Positions 1 through 8,410 of a DNA stretch of 62,732 bases are shown here, in pieces. This DNA comes from Clostridiales bacterium (GTDB lineage Bacteria; Bacillota; Clostridia; Oscillospirales; Oscillospiraceae). Where the stretch lies: the NCBI GenBank assembly GCA_022787565.1, contig JALFVN010000050.1:1-62732 (forward strand), given 5' to 3'. Below the pieces are notes generated by a model. The model saw only the letters and a list, made by a program, of their open reading frames with translations. It made no database searches and was not told the DNA's origin. The translations under genes and the position numbers were made by a program. Numbering within the stretch: the first letter of the stretch is position 1; each line of letters opens with the position of its first letter.

Positions 1-140
1 GTTTTGAGCGAGGATTTTTTCGTTCAGGTAAAATGAAAAATTGCGGGAATACTTGTGTGTATTTCCGCAATTTTTCATGAAGCATGGGCGGAAAAGGCCC
101 GCTCAAAACCTGCCGCCTCCCTATCTTGCATGCCCTTTCG
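1..140. repeat. Partial copy of a dispersed hairpin repeat (family R5)
   Basis: The first ~140 bases hold a hairpin (33-78) followed by GCCTCCCTATCTTGCATGCC at about 114-133. The same 20-base block occurs on the other strand near 29700-29725, next to a related GAAATAC/GTATTTC hairpin. The first ten bases, GTTTTGAGCG, also recur inverted at 100-109. I infer a mobile or amplified palindromic repeat lying just past the 3' end of the chromate-transporter operon. Its left boundary may lie outside the window. Confidence 0.5.
33..78. terminator. Long hairpin, probable bidirectional terminator
   Basis: A 20-bp stem (arms 33-52 and 59-78, one G-U pair) with a 6-base loop and A/T runs at both feet. 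It lies 83 bases past the stop codon of the minus-strand chromate-transporter operon, so it could end that transcript. It is also the core of a dispersed repeat. Confidence 0.5.
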
Positions 141-161
141 CCGGAGAGCTTTTCAGTTGAT

Positions 162-740
162 TCAGAACGCAAACAGCGCACCTATAGCGGCGGAGCCGAG
201 GATGAAAAAAACCGGGTGGAGCTTTTTCAGGGGCTTGACGTACCTGGTCAGCACGATCAGCACCGCAGCAAGAAGGATAGCCTTCCCATTAAAGATATCC
301 ATCAGCACCCCGGTCTGCTTGAACAGGTCAAAGTCAAACAGGGCGATCTTCACCACCAGCAGTCCGGCGGCGGCGATCAGGCCCACGGAGCAGGGGCGCA
401 GGCCGTAAAAGGCGGCGTCCACATACTTATTCTGCCGGAAGGCGGCCAGGACCCTGGCGATGATGAGGATGATGATAATGGACGGGGTGATCAGGCCCAA
501 TGTGGCGATCACAGCGCCGGGAATCCCGGCGGCGGTAAAGCCCACATAGGTGGCCATATTCACGCCGATGGGACCGGGGGTGGACTCGGACACGGCGATC
601 ATATCCGCAAGCTGGGCATGGCTGAACCAGCCGGTGGTATCGGACATGCTGTACAGGAAGGGCAGGGTGGCCATTCCTCCGCCTACGGCGAAGAGGCCGG
701 TTTTGAAAAACTCCCAGAACAGCCGGAGATAGAGCATCAT
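162..740 (-). CDS. Chromate transporter family protein (half-size ChrA), second subunit
   Basis: 192-residue integral membrane protein of the CHR family, short (single-domain) form. Visible family features are the N-terminal FFKTGLFAVGGGMATLPFL segment and the SESTPGPIGVNMATYVGF motif, followed by hydrophobic helices. Short CHR proteins normally occur as adjacent pairs that act as a heterodimer, and the partner is directly upstream. The ATG at 740 overlaps the upstream stop in an ATGA, so I prefer it to the longer frame that begins inside the neighbour. The family is known for proton-coupled chromate/sulfate export, but the true anion here is unknown. It is the last gene of the murA operon. 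Confidence 0.85.
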   Translation of the reverse strand: MMLYLRLFWEFFKTGLFAVGGGMATLPFLYSMSDTTGWFSHAQLADMIAVSESTPGPIGVNMATYVGFTAAGIPGAVIATLGLITPSIIIILIIARVLAAFRQNKYVDAAFYGLRPCSVGLIAAAGLLVVKIALFDFDLFKQTGVLMDIFNGKAILLAAVLIVLTRYVKPLKKLHPVFFILGSAAIGALFAF

Positions 741-1276
741 TTCCCGCGTACCCCCAGTCTGGTGAGCAGGATGCCCGCGGCGGCGCAGACGATCACATAA
801 TACACCGGGGAGATATCCAGAAAGATGGACAGCACGAACACCCCGAGGCACAGAACCAGCGCCCCCTTATCGGGCACCGCGCTTTTCCACAGCTTTACCA
901 CCGCGTTGAAGATCAGCACACAGACGCAGACCCGGATGCCGGCAAAAGCACTTTTCACTGCCGGAATGTCCGCAAAATTGGTGAGGATCCCGGCGATGAC
1001 GCAGATGATCACCAGGGAGGGAAAAACCACGCCCAGGGTGGCCACGATTCCGCCCAGGGTCCCGGCGGTCTTCTGTCCGATAAAAGTGGCGGTGTTCACG
1101 GCGATGATGCCGGGGGTACACTGGCCCACGGCATAGTAGTCCATCAGCTCCTCGCTGCTGGCCCAGCCGTGCCTGTCCACGATCTCCCGCTCCAAAATAG
1201 GGATCATGGCGTAGCCCCCGCCGAAGGTCATCACGCCCACCCTGGCAAAGGCGGTAAAGAGCTGGAGAAGCTTCAT
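737..1276 (-). CDS. Chromate transporter family protein (half-size ChrA), first subunit
   Basis: 179-residue membrane protein, first of the CHR pair. It shows FTAFARVGVMTFGGGYAMI near the N terminus and VGQCTPGIIAVNTATFIG, the CHR repeat that matches SESTPGPIGVNMATYVGF of its partner. Four or more hydrophobic helices follow. The start ATG overlaps the phosphoglucomutase stop (ATGA) and its own stop overlaps the next start in the same way, so translation is probably coupled. Likely an anion exporter with the downstream gene. Its place at the end of a cell-wall and rRNA-modification operon is unusual; substrate not inferable. Confidence 0.85.
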   Translation of the reverse strand: MKLLQLFTAFARVGVMTFGGGYAMIPILEREIVDRHGWASSEELMDYYAVGQCTPGIIAVNTATFIGQKTAGTLGGIVATLGVVFPSLVIICVIAGILTNFADIPAVKSAFAGIRVCVCVLIFNAVVKLWKSAVPDKGALVLCLGVFVLSIFLDISPVYYVIVCAAAGILLTRLGVRGK

Positions 1277-3000
1277 TTCCCCAGGGCCTCAGCGTACTGG
1301 ATATATTTGGCGATCCGCTCCTCGCAGTCCGCATTGCTGCTGCCCCGGATCAGGAGATAGACCTTGATCTTGGGCTCGGTGCCGGAGGGCCGGATGATGA
1401 AGCTGCTGCCGTCGGCCAGCTCGAAATAGAGCACGTTGGAGCCGGCAAAGGGAGTCTTGTCCACCTTGCCCAGACCCGCCACGAAGATGCTGCCGTCCTG
1501 GTAGTCCCGCAGGCGGATGACCTCCTCCCCGGCGATTTCCGTGGGAGGATTTTCCCGCAGAGAGCTCATCAGGGCCTTCATCTTCTGCAGGCCGTCCAGA
1601 CCGGGCATGACCAGGTTCAGGGTCTTTTCCTTGTACCAGCCATACTTCTCGTACAGAGCGTTCAGGGCGTCCAACAGGGTCATGCCCTTCTGATAATAGT
1701 GGGCCGCCATTTCCGCCACCATCATGGAGGCGGTGACCGCGTCCTTGTCGCGGACATAGTCGCCCATCATGTAGCCGTAGCTCTCCTCAAAGGCGAAGAT
1801 GTATTTATAGCTGCCGGCGGCCTCCCAGGAGGCAACGCGCTCGGCCATGAACTTGAAGCCGGTGAAGGTGTCCTCAAAGTGGACGCCGTTTTTCTCCGCC
1901 ACCACTCTAGCCATGCCGGTGGAGACGATGCTGGACAGAGCGCCGGCGTTTTCAGGCAGGGTGCCGGTGGCCTTTTTGGCGCTGATCACATAGTCCAGCA
2001 GCAGAACGCCCATCTGGTTGCCGCTGATGGTGACATACTCGTCCCCGGAGCGGACCATGGTGCCGATGCGGTCGGAGTCCGGGTCGGTGCCGATGATGAG
2101 GTCGCTGCCCACCTTGCGGGCCAGGTCAATGGCCAGATAAAAGCCTTCGGGATTTTCCGGGTTGGGGCTTTCCACCGTGGGGAAGCTGCCGTCGATGACC
2201 ATCTGCTCTTCCACGGGGTACAGGTGCTTGATGCCCAGGCGCTTCAGGGCTTCGGGCACCAGCTTGTAGCCGCAGCCGTGGAAGGGCGTATAGACGATCC
2301 TGAACTCGTCCGCCACGGCGGCAACGGCCTCTCTATCGATGGCCTGGGAGAGCACCTGCTCCAGGAATGCCTCGTCGGTCTCCGCACCCAGGATCTCGAT
2401 CTGTCCGGCCTTGACGGCCTCGTCAAAATCGCAGGTCTTAAAGCCGGTGAAGATGTCGATGGCCTCCATCTGCTTTGCGATGGCCTCCGCCTTCTGGGGA
2501 GGCAGCTGGGCGCCGTCAGACCAGTAGACCTTGTAACCGTTATACTCCTTGGGGTTGTGGCTGGCGGTGATGTTCAGACCGGCGGCCGTGCCGTAGTGCA
2601 GCACGGCAAAACTCAGCTCAGGGGTGGGGCGCAGATCCTCGAAAATGCGGACGTGGATGCCGTTTGCAGCCATGACGCAGGCGGCCTCACGGGCAAACTC
2701 GCTGCCGTGGAGACGGCAGTCTCTGGCGATGGCGATGCCCTTTTCCATAGCCTCCTGGCCCTCGGCCACGATCACGTTGGCAAAGGCCTGTGTGGCGTGG
2801 CGGATGACGTGAATGTTCATGTGGTGCAGACCCAGCTTCATGGTGCCGCGCAGACCCGCGGTGCCGAACTCCAGGGGGGCAAAAAAGCGGCTCTCGATCT
2901 CCTTCTCATCGCCGGAGATGGCGTCCAGCTCCTTCCACTCCTCCTCGCTGAGGGCGGGGCTGTCCAGCCAGCGCTGGTACTCTTCTTTATAATTCCTCAT
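1273..3000 (-). CDS. pgcA: Phosphoglucomutase / phosphomannomutase (alpha-phosphohexomutase)
   Basis: 575-residue alpha-D-phosphohexomutase that interconverts hexose 1- and 6-phosphates, supplying glucose-1-phosphate for nucleotide sugars and wall or capsule polymers. The catalytic phosphoserine loop is visible as ITASHNPKEYNGYKVYW, the metal loop as GTDPDSDRIG, the sugar-binding loop as FAFEESYGYM, and the phosphate-binding loop near the C terminus as IRPSGTEPKIKVY. Length is normal for the Firmicutes form. It overlaps the upstream gene by 14 bases and the downstream chromate-transporter gene by 4. The symbol is by family; phosphomannomutase activity cannot be excluded. Confidence 0.9.
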   Translation of the reverse strand: MRNYKEEYQRWLDSPALSEEEWKELDAISGDEKEIESRFFAPLEFGTAGLRGTMKLGLHHMNIHVIRHATQAFANVIVAEGQEAMEKGIAIARDCRLHGSEFAREAACVMAANGIHVRIFEDLRPTPELSFAVLHYGTAAGLNITASHNPKEYNGYKVYWSDGAQLPPQKAEAIAKQMEAIDIFTGFKTCDFDEAVKAGQIEILGAETDEAFLEQVLSQAIDREAVAAVADEFRIVYTPFHGCGYKLVPEALKRLGIKHLYPVEEQMVIDGSFPTVESPNPENPEGFYLAIDLARKVGSDLIIGTDPDSDRIGTMVRSGDEYVTISGNQMGVLLLDYVISAKKATGTLPENAGALSSIVSTGMARVVAEKNGVHFEDTFTGFKFMAERVASWEAAGSYKYIFAFEESYGYMMGDYVRDKDAVTASMMVAEMAAHYYQKGMTLLDALNALYEKYGWYKEKTLNLVMPGLDGLQKMKALMSSLRENPPTEIAGEEVIRLRDYQDGSIFVAGLGKVDKTPFAGSNVLYFELADGSSFIIRPSGTEPKIKVYLLIRGSSNADCEERIAKYIQYAEALGK

Positions 3001-3325
3001 GGTTCATTTCTCCTTCACATAGTTCTTTCGCGTCGTTATATAAGCTCTTGGGCACAAGGATATCCACACCCTGGCCGCTGATCCCCAGGATCAGCTTGCC
3101 GAAGCTGCCGTCGCCGGGATAGCGGCGCAGGCAGGGGATGCCGTATGCCTCAAGCATGTTCACCAGAAGCTCGTCGCTGAGATCGATATTTTTGCGGGTG
3201 CAGAGGAAGACCGGTTCCTCAGGCTGGCCGGAAGGATCCCTGGGCCAGCGCTGGGACAGGTCGCCCAGACTGCCGCGCCCCCACTCAGGGGCTGTTTCCT
3301 TTTCCATTGGGCTGTCTCCGTTCAT
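2987..3325 (-). CDS. DUF2007-like small protein
   Basis: 112-residue soluble protein. Residues ~38-105 resemble the DUF2007 fold: NIDLSDELLVNMLEAYGIP, then GKLILGISGQGVDILVP and YNDAKELCE. DUF2007 proteins are small and of unknown, possibly signalling, role. The first ~35 residues are Pro- and charge-rich and may be a linker. An internal ATG at residue 7 is an alternative start; I kept the first because it overlaps the rlmH stop as ATGA. The function is not known, and its tight packing in the murA operon suggests co-expression only. Confidence 0.6.
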   Translation of the reverse strand: MNGDSPMEKETAPEWGRGSLGDLSQRWPRDPSGQPEEPVFLCTRKNIDLSDELLVNMLEAYGIPCLRRYPGDGSFGKLILGISGQGVDILVPKSLYNDAKELCEGEMNHEEL

Positions 3326-3804
3326 TTATGGTATTTGGAACCTTCGTTGATCTTGAATCCCCGGTAGATCTGTTCGGCCAGCATCACTCTGGCCAGATGG
3401 TGGGGAAAGGTCATTTCCGACATGCTCAGCCGCAGATCCGCCATGGCTTTTACCTCCGGCGCAAGACCGAAGGAGCCGCCGATAATAAAGCAGAGCCTGG
3501 GTTTTCCTGAGTTCTCCCGCTGCGCCAGAAGCTTTGCCAGCTCCGGGCTGGACATCTGCCGTCCCTCTACACAGAGGGCCACGATAAAGGCCCCGGAGGG
3601 GATGGCTTTTCTGATCCCGGCAGCCTCTTTTTCCAGTGCGGCCGTGATCTCTTTTGGGGAAGGACTGTCCGGCAGCTTTTCTTCCGCAAGCTCCGTCAGT
3701 TCAAAGCGGCAGTATGCCCCCAGCCGTTTGCTGTATTCGGAAAAGGCGTCGATATAAAACCTCTCCCGCATTTTTCCCACACAGATCAGTCTGACGTTGA
3801 GCAC
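3322..3804 (-). CDS. rlmH: 23S rRNA (pseudouridine1915-N3)-methyltransferase RlmH
   Basis: 160-residue SPOUT-class methyltransferase that uses SAM to methylate pseudouridine 1915 in helix 69 of 23S rRNA. The SAM-binding knot is visible as CFIIGGSFGLAPEV, and the highly conserved C terminus as MTFPHHLARVMLAEQIYRGF. Family length is about 155-160. I chose the GTG at 3804 because the GGGGAGG ribosome site is 7 bases upstream of it and only 1 base from the ATG at 3810; the ATG would add two residues. The gene overlaps walJ upstream and the DUF2007-like gene downstream. Confidence 0.93.
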   Translation of the reverse strand: MLNVRLICVGKMRERFYIDAFSEYSKRLGAYCRFELTELAEEKLPDSPSPKEITAALEKEAAGIRKAIPSGAFIVALCVEGRQMSSPELAKLLAQRENSGKPRLCFIIGGSFGLAPEVKAMADLRLSMSEMTFPHHLARVMLAEQIYRGFKINEGSKYHK

Positions 3805-4577
3805 GCCCATTCCTCCCCTACCTCAAGGCTGAGACAGCCGAATACCGGTGCGCAGTAAAGCTCCACAGGCAGGCCCGCCGTGCTTTCCCGGGCGGCAGAA
3901 AGGGCCAGGGCCGGGGTATTGTTCTCCCGGCTCAGGTGGCCGAGGATGATCCGCCTTGTGCCGCCAAGAGCCAGCTTTCGGGAAAGCTCCGCGCAGCAGG
4001 CGTTGGACAGGTGTCCCCTGTCGGACAGGATGCGCCGCTTGAGATAGATGGGATACGGCCCGTAGCGGAGCATTTCCTCGTCGTGGTTGGATTCGATCAA
4101 CACGGTATCCGCGCCGGAGAGAGCGGAGAAAACCTCCTCCGTCACATGGCCCATGTCGGTAGCCAGGGCAAAAATCCCTTCTCCCTCCACCCGGTAGCCC
4201 ACACTCTCGTCGGTATCGTGGGGAGTGTGAAAGGCGGTGACGGTGAGCGCGCCGATGGCAAAGGCCTCGTTCACCGGGATCACATGCAGGAGCCCTTCCG
4301 CCTCCGGCAGACAGCCCCGCAGCCGGTTTGCCACCGTGCGGGGGGCATAAATGGGCGGAGAGCAATGTTTAATCAGCATTTTCAGGCCGGAAATATGATC
4401 GGAGTGCTCATGGGTAATGAGCACTCCGCCGATTTCACGCATTGAAAGATCTGACCGCGCAAGGGACTGTTGGATCCTGCGCATGGAAATTCCGGCGTCG
4501 ATCAATATATGGGTGCCGCTGCCGGACAGCAGCAGACAGTTTCCGCTGGAACCGCTGGCAAAAACAGAGAGCTTCAT
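3786..4577 (-). CDS. walJ: MBL-fold metallohydrolase, YycJ/WalJ family
   Basis: 263-residue cytoplasmic metallo-beta-lactamase-fold hydrolase. It has FASGSSGNCLLL near the N terminus, the metal ligand motif THEHSDHISG, and later metal ligands at ATDMGHVTEE, ESNHDEEML and RGHLSN. This pattern fits the YycJ/WalJ subfamily, linked in Bacillus to cell-wall and chromosome biology as a 5' exonuclease-like protein. The ATG at 4577 forms TGATG with the murA stop, so I prefer it to the TTG three bases upstream. Being coupled to murA suggests a link to envelope growth. The exact substrate is an inference from family only. Confidence 0.85.
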   Translation of the reverse strand: MKLSVFASGSSGNCLLLSGSGTHILIDAGISMRRIQQSLARSDLSMREIGGVLITHEHSDHISGLKMLIKHCSPPIYAPRTVANRLRGCLPEAEGLLHVIPVNEAFAIGALTVTAFHTPHDTDESVGYRVEGEGIFALATDMGHVTEEVFSALSGADTVLIESNHDEEMLRYGPYPIYLKRRILSDRGHLSNACCAELSRKLALGGTRRIILGHLSRENNTPALALSAARESTAGLPVELYCAPVFGCLSLEVGEEWACSTSD

Positions 4578-5884
4578 CAACTGATGCAGACGATCTTTTC
4601 CGCGGCGCTGTCATCATCGTCGGGGAAGTCCACGGCTTCAATGTCGGCTCCCAGAGCCCGGAGCTTGCCCACGAAGTTTTCATAGCCCCGCTCGATAAAG
4701 TGGATATCCTCCACCACAGTGGTGCCGGAGGCGCAAAGCCCGGCAATGACCATGGCCGCGCCGGCCCGCAGATCGCAGGCCTGGACCACCGCGCCGCTGA
4801 GCTTGGCGCTGCCCTCAACCACAGCCACACGGCCGTCTACAGTGATCTCCGCGCCCATTTTGCGCAGCTCGTTGACATATTTGAAGCGGTTGTCGTAGAT
4901 TCCCTCCGTGATGACCGAGGTACCTCTGGCAAGACACAGCAGCATGCCCATCTGGGGCTGCATATCCGTGGGGAAGCCGGGATAAGGCAGGGTTTTGACG
5001 TTTGCCCGGCGCAGGGTGCTCGCGCCCTTGACCAGAACGGAGTCCTCATATTCCTGAACAATGGTGCCGGTCTCCCGCAGCTTTGCGCTGATGCACTCCA
5101 GATGCTTGGGGATCACATTTTTCACCAGCACCTCTCCGCCGGTGGCGGCGGCAGCTACCATGTAGGTACCGGCCTCGATCTGGTCGGGGATAATGGTATA
5201 GGAGCCGCCGTGGAGACTGTCCACGCCATTGACCTTGACGGTGTCGGTGCCGGCTCCGCGGATGTCCGCGCCCATGGAGTTGAGGAAGTTTGCCAGGTCC
5301 ACGATGTGGGGCTCCCGGGCGGCGTTTTCAATGATGGTACGGCCCTGGGCCAGAGTGGCCGCAAGGATGATGTTCATGGTTGCGCCCACGGACACCTTGT
5401 CCAGGTAGATCCGTGCGCCGCGGAGCCGGCCGTCTCTGGCGTCGGCGTAGACAAAGCCGTTTTTCACATCTACGTCCGCGCCAAGGGCGGTCATGCCCTT
5501 GATGTGCTGCTCTATGGGCCGCACGCCGAAGTTGCAGCCGCCGGGCATGGTGGTCTTGGCACAGCCGAAGCGGCCAAGCATTGCGCCGATGAGATAATAG
5601 GAAGCCCTGATCTTACGGGTCAGGTCAAAGGGCACGTCCTGATAATGTACGTCCGTACAGTCGATCTCGATGGTGGATCTATTGATAAAGCTGACCTTTG
5701 CGCCCATATGGGTCAGAATGGTCAGAAGCATGTCGGTGTCGCTGATCTGCGGGATGTTTTCAATGCGGCAGACGCCGTTGACCATAAGTGCTGCGGGGAT
5801 GATGGCCACGGCCGCGTTTTTCGCGCCGCTGATCTCCACCTCGCCGTGGAGCATTGCGCCGCCTTTGATCACGTATTTTTCCAA
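4577..5884 (-). CDS. murA: UDP-N-acetylglucosamine 1-carboxyvinyltransferase
   Basis: 435-residue MurA, the first committed enzyme of peptidoglycan synthesis, transferring enolpyruvate from PEP to UDP-GlcNAc. The sequence begins EKYVIKGGAMLHGEVEISGA, the usual MurA opening with a KNAAVA loop, and carries the catalytic Cys in PGGCNFGVRPIEQHI. I chose the TTG at 5884 because GGAAGG lies 8 bases upstream and the protein then starts at the normal family position; the open frame runs a further 200 bases upstream without homology. A TTG start may limit translation. It heads a seven-gene minus-strand operon with short gaps or overlaps. Confidence 0.93.
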   Translation of the reverse strand: MEKYVIKGGAMLHGEVEISGAKNAAVAIIPAALMVNGVCRIENIPQISDTDMLLTILTHMGAKVSFINRSTIEIDCTDVHYQDVPFDLTRKIRASYYLIGAMLGRFGCAKTTMPGGCNFGVRPIEQHIKGMTALGADVDVKNGFVYADARDGRLRGARIYLDKVSVGATMNIILAATLAQGRTIIENAAREPHIVDLANFLNSMGADIRGAGTDTVKVNGVDSLHGGSYTIIPDQIEAGTYMVAAAATGGEVLVKNVIPKHLECISAKLRETGTIVQEYEDSVLVKGASTLRRANVKTLPYPGFPTDMQPQMGMLLCLARGTSVITEGIYDNRFKYVNELRKMGAEITVDGRVAVVEGSAKLSGAVVQACDLRAGAAMVIAGLCASGTTVVEDIHFIERGYENFVGKLRALGADIEAVDFPDDDDSAAEKIVCIS

Positions 5885-5937
5885 GTTTTGCACCTTCCAA
5901 CAATGGTCGGCAGTCTGCCCTGCCGCCCTGATTTGTA

Positions 5938-5966
5938 ATTTTATCATACCCTGCCCGAAAAGGCAA
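5938..5966 (-). promoter_or_regulatory. Probable sigma-A promoter of the murA operon
   Basis: On the minus strand TTGCCT (5966-5961) and TAAAAT (5943-5938) are separated by 17 bases, about 50-60 bases upstream of the murA start. Both boxes are close to consensus and the region is AT-rich. Confidence 0.6.
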
Positions 5967-5995
5967 GCATTTATCCCTTGCCCCCTGCGGGGGGA

Positions 5996-6106
5996 AGTAA
6001 TAGTGAAGAGTGAAGAGTGAAGAAGTAAGGTGGCCGCAAAGCGGCCGGATTTAAATCTGTCGCCAAAGGCGACACCACACTTATTCACTATTCACTATTA
6101 CTTCTT
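5996..6106. repeat. Dispersed palindromic repeat with GTGAAGAGTGAAGA blocks (family R4)
   Basis: GAAGTAATAGTGAA on the left is mirrored by TTCACTATTACTTC on the right, around two small GC hairpins (GGCCGCAAAGCGGCC and GTCGCCAAAGGCGAC). Related blocks with GTGAAGAGTGAAGA occur near 28340-28408 and 41885-41958. It lies between the murA promoter and the NUDIX gene and is non-coding. Confidence 0.65.
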
Positions 6107-6123
6107 ACTTCCCCTTGCGGGTC

Positions 6124-6669
6124 TTACTTCTTCCGCTCTGCCAGATACTTCTCCGCCTTCAGCACGGCAACGATGGTCTTGCCGTCGTCAATTTCGCCGT
6201 CCATGACCATCCGGGAAAGCTCCTGCAGGGGGATCTTCTCCACGTTCAGAAATTCGTCCTGATCCGGGTGGCAGTCCCCCGGGTGCAGGCCCAGGGCCAG
6301 ATAGATGTGCAGCACCTCGGTGGAAAAGCCGGGAGAGGTGCAGCAGCGGCCCAGATACACAAGCTGGTCCGCCGCAAAGCCCGTCTCCTCGGACAACTCG
6401 CGCACGGCGGCCTCTTTGGGGTCCTCGCCGTATTCCAGCTTGCCTGCGGGAGCCTCCAGCATCATCCGGCCAAAGGGGTAGCGGAACTGGCGCACCATGG
6501 TGCAGTTCCCCTCCTCATCCACTGGCAGGATAGTGACGCCGCCCGGGTGCTCCACCACCTCCCGCTTTACCACCTTCCCGGTGTGAAGCGCCGCGTCGTC
6601 CAGACGGACACGGACAATGATCCCTTTATATTTTTCAACGCTGCCTACCGGCCGCTCGATATAGTCCAT
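6124..6669 (-). CDS. NUDIX hydrolase, ADP-ribose pyrophosphatase-like
   Basis: 181-residue NUDIX hydrolase. The Nudix box is complete: GKLEYGEDPKEAAVRELSEE followed by TG, matching GX5EX7REUXEEXGU. The upstream APAGKLE context and overall length fit the ADP-ribose pyrophosphatase (NudF) group, which cleaves ADP-ribose to AMP and ribose-5-phosphate. I place the start at the ATG at 6669, 9 bases after AAGGAG; a TTG 21 bases upstream would sit on the ribosome site itself. The gene appears to stand alone, ending next to the R4 repeat. Exact substrate is inferred from family. Confidence 0.88.
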   Translation of the reverse strand: MDYIERPVGSVEKYKGIIVRVRLDDAALHTGKVVKREVVEHPGGVTILPVDEEGNCTMVRQFRYPFGRMMLEAPAGKLEYGEDPKEAAVRELSEETGFAADQLVYLGRCCTSPGFSTEVLHIYLALGLHPGDCHPDQDEFLNVEKIPLQELSRMVMDGEIDDGKTIVAVLKAEKYLAERKK

Positions 6670-6854
6670 GGGAATCCACTCCTTTGGCAAGCTGTTTAGA
6701 AATAATCAACTTGATTTACATAATAACCACAAGAAGTATAACACAGCCCGAATGAGATTTCCATATTTTTTATGTAGAAATCTTAAGGATTTTTTTGTAG
6801 AATTTGAATATCAGGGAACTAATTAGACTATTTTCAGGAACAAGAGGTAACAAA

Positions 6855-7094
6855 ATGGATACATATGCAATTTCGGAAGATGCAGTCGCTCTGCTGCTGC
6901 CGGACAAGGTGACGCCGGACGTGGGCAGGACGGTGCGGGCGCTGCTGCGCATGGCGGGCTTTGCGCCCTGGGAGCGTATGGAGGCGGAGCTTTTCACTCT
7001 GGGAGACGCCTCCCTGCTGCTGGCCAGGCCCGCCCCGCCCCGGACAAAGCGGCTTTCCGGTCCCGGACCAAGGCTTCGCGGGAAGATTTCATAA
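6855..7094 (+). CDS. Uncharacterised small protein upstream of smpB
   Basis: 79-residue soluble protein starting MDTYAISEDAVALLLPDKV, with a ribosome site AGAGG five or six bases before the ATG at 6855. The C-terminal tail is Pro/Arg-rich. I do not recognise the family. The pattern of a short acidic alpha/beta domain is compatible with a small regulatory or adaptor protein, but this is only a guess. An upstream in-frame ATG at 6804 lacks a good ribosome site. It is followed 66 bases later by smpB on the same strand, so the two may share a transcript. Confidence 0.6.
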   Translation: MDTYAISEDAVALLLPDKVTPDVGRTVRALLRMAGFAPWERMEAELFTLGDASLLLARPAPPRTKRLSGPGPRLRGKIS

Positions 7095-7160
7095 AAATTT
7101 CTTTTATTTTCTCTCATAGTGTGGTACAATGTCTCACACCACGGAAAAGGAAGTGAGCAG

Positions 7161-7634
7161 ATGTCGGCAAAGCAGAAGGGCGTGAAGGAGATCACCGCGA
7201 ACCGCAAGGCCTTCCACGAATACTTTGTGCTGGAGCGCTTCGAGGCCGGCATTGAGCTTGCCGGGACGGAGGTCAAATCCATCCGGGGCGGCAACGTGAA
7301 TTTAAAGGACGCGTTCTGCACCATCAAAAACGGCGAGCTTTTTATCCGGGGTATGCACGTCAGTCCCTATGAGCATGGCAACATCTTTAACAAGGATCCG
7401 GTCAGGCCCCGGCGTCTGCTGATGCACAAGCGGGAGATTTTAAAGCTCAACGCCCGCGTCATGCAGGATGGCGTGGCCCTCATCCCCCTGTCCCTGTACT
7501 TCAAGGACAGCCGGGTGAAGGTGGAGCTGGGCCTGTGCAAGGGCAAAAAGCTCCACGACAAACGGGACAGCGAGGCTGACCGCCAGTCCAAGCGGGACAT
7601 AGACAGAATGATGAAGGAGAGAAATTACCAATGA
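7161..7634 (+). CDS. smpB: SsrA-binding protein SmpB
   Basis: 157-residue SmpB, the partner of tmRNA in rescue of stalled ribosomes. It shows [20 protein letters not shown], then [19 protein letters not shown] and the [13 protein letters not shown] region, and it ends in a basic tail that folds as a helix in the ribosome. The ATG at 7161 follows GGAAGTGAGCAG with a good ribosome site; the open frame starts 14 codons earlier without one. The cyclophilin gene begins 4 bases before the smpB stop, and ssrA itself is 780 bases downstream, so both components of trans-translation are linked. Confidence 0.97.
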   Translation: MSAKQKGVKEITANRKAFHEYFVLERFEAGIELAGTEVKSIRGGNVNLKDAFCTIKNGELFIRGMHVSPYEHGNIFNKDPVRPRRLLMHKREILKLNARVMQDGVALIPLSLYFKDSRVKVELGLCKGKKLHDKRDSEADRQSKRDIDRMMKERNYQ

Positions 7635-8149
7635 GCAATCCTATCGTTACCATTGAAATGGAAAACGGCGACGTCATCAAGGCGGAGCTGTACCCCGAAG
7701 TGGCCCCCAACACCGTCAACAACTTTATCTCCCTGATCAATAAGGGCTTTTACGACGGCGTGATCTTCCACCGGGTCATCCCCGGCTTCATGATCCAGGG
7801 CGGGGACCCCCAGGGCACCGGCATCGGAGGCCCCGGCTACTGCATCAGAGGCGAGTTCACCTCCAACCGCTTCCTCAACGAGCTGAAGCACACCAGAGGC
7901 GTACTGTCCATGGCCCGCACCATGGATCCCAATTCCGCCGGAAGCCAGTTTTTCATCATGCATGAGGACGCCCCCCATCTGGACGGCGAATACGCCGCCT
8001 TCGGCAAGGTCATCGAGGGCATGGAGGCCGTAGACCGCATCGCCTCCACCCGCACCAACTACAACGACAAGCCCCGCATCAACCAGACCATGAAGAAGGT
8101 CACTGTGGAGACCTTCGGCGTGGACTATCCCGAACCGGTGAAGCGCTGA
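7631..8149 (+). CDS. Peptidyl-prolyl cis-trans isomerase, cyclophilin type
   Basis: 172-residue cytoplasmic cyclophilin, which catalyses cis-trans isomerisation of X-Pro peptide bonds. Signature stretches are [36 protein letters not shown] and the acidic [12 protein letters not shown] end. No signal peptide is present. The ATG overlaps the smpB stop (ATGA), so it is translationally coupled to it. The family length is 150-190. A hairpin at 8180-8206 may end the transcript before ssrA. Confidence 0.93.
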   Translation: MSNPIVTIEMENGDVIKAELYPEVAPNTVNNFISLINKGFYDGVIFHRVIPGFMIQGGDPQGTGIGGPGYCIRGEFTSNRFLNELKHTRGVLSMARTMDPNSAGSQFFIMHEDAPHLDGEYAAFGKVIEGMEAVDRIASTRTNYNDKPRINQTMKKVTVETFGVDYPEPVKR

Positions 8150-8177
8150 GGCTAAAAACATTTTAATTATGTAAACC

Positions 8178-8207
8178 TATTGGGAGCGGTTTATTTCCGC
8201 CGCTCCC
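8178..8207 (+). terminator. Possible terminator after the cyclophilin gene
   Basis: GGGAGCGG and CCGCTCCC form an 8-bp GC stem around TTTATTT. It sits ~30 bases after the stop. There is no strong U-run, so termination may be weak or factor-dependent. Confidence 0.4.
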
Positions 8208-8360
8208 CCCACTCCTGAATAGTGCTTTTTTGTACGACAACTGAGTCGCAGGGAAGCACGAGGGGGCAAGGCCCGCCTCACGATACAATCAGCACCGGCA
8301 TATTTTTATGCCGAGCGGAGCGAGATTTTTTGTGCCTTTCAGGGACAAAAAATGCGGTGC

Positions 8361-8410
8361 CGTATAACATATAAAAATGAAAAGGTCTTTTCGTTTTTAT
8401 ATGTTATACG
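8361..8410. promoter_or_regulatory. 23-bp inverted repeat touching the 5' end of ssrA
   Basis: Arms 8361-8383 and 8388-8410 pair over 23 bases (one G-U) with a GGTC loop. The last base of the right arm is the first base of the mature tmRNA. It is very AT-rich. It might be part of the ssrA promoter, a precursor hairpin near the RNase P cut, or a terminator of an upstream transcript; the sequence alone does not decide. Confidence 0.5.

Noticed and set aside
84-800. Long plus-strand frame opposite the chromate-transporter genes
   Set aside because: It is the complement of two clear membrane-protein genes, is Gly/His/Asp-rich and has no ribosome site. The same holds for the long plus-strand frames over pgcA, murA, glmM, the M42 gene and the 5'-nucleotidase gene.
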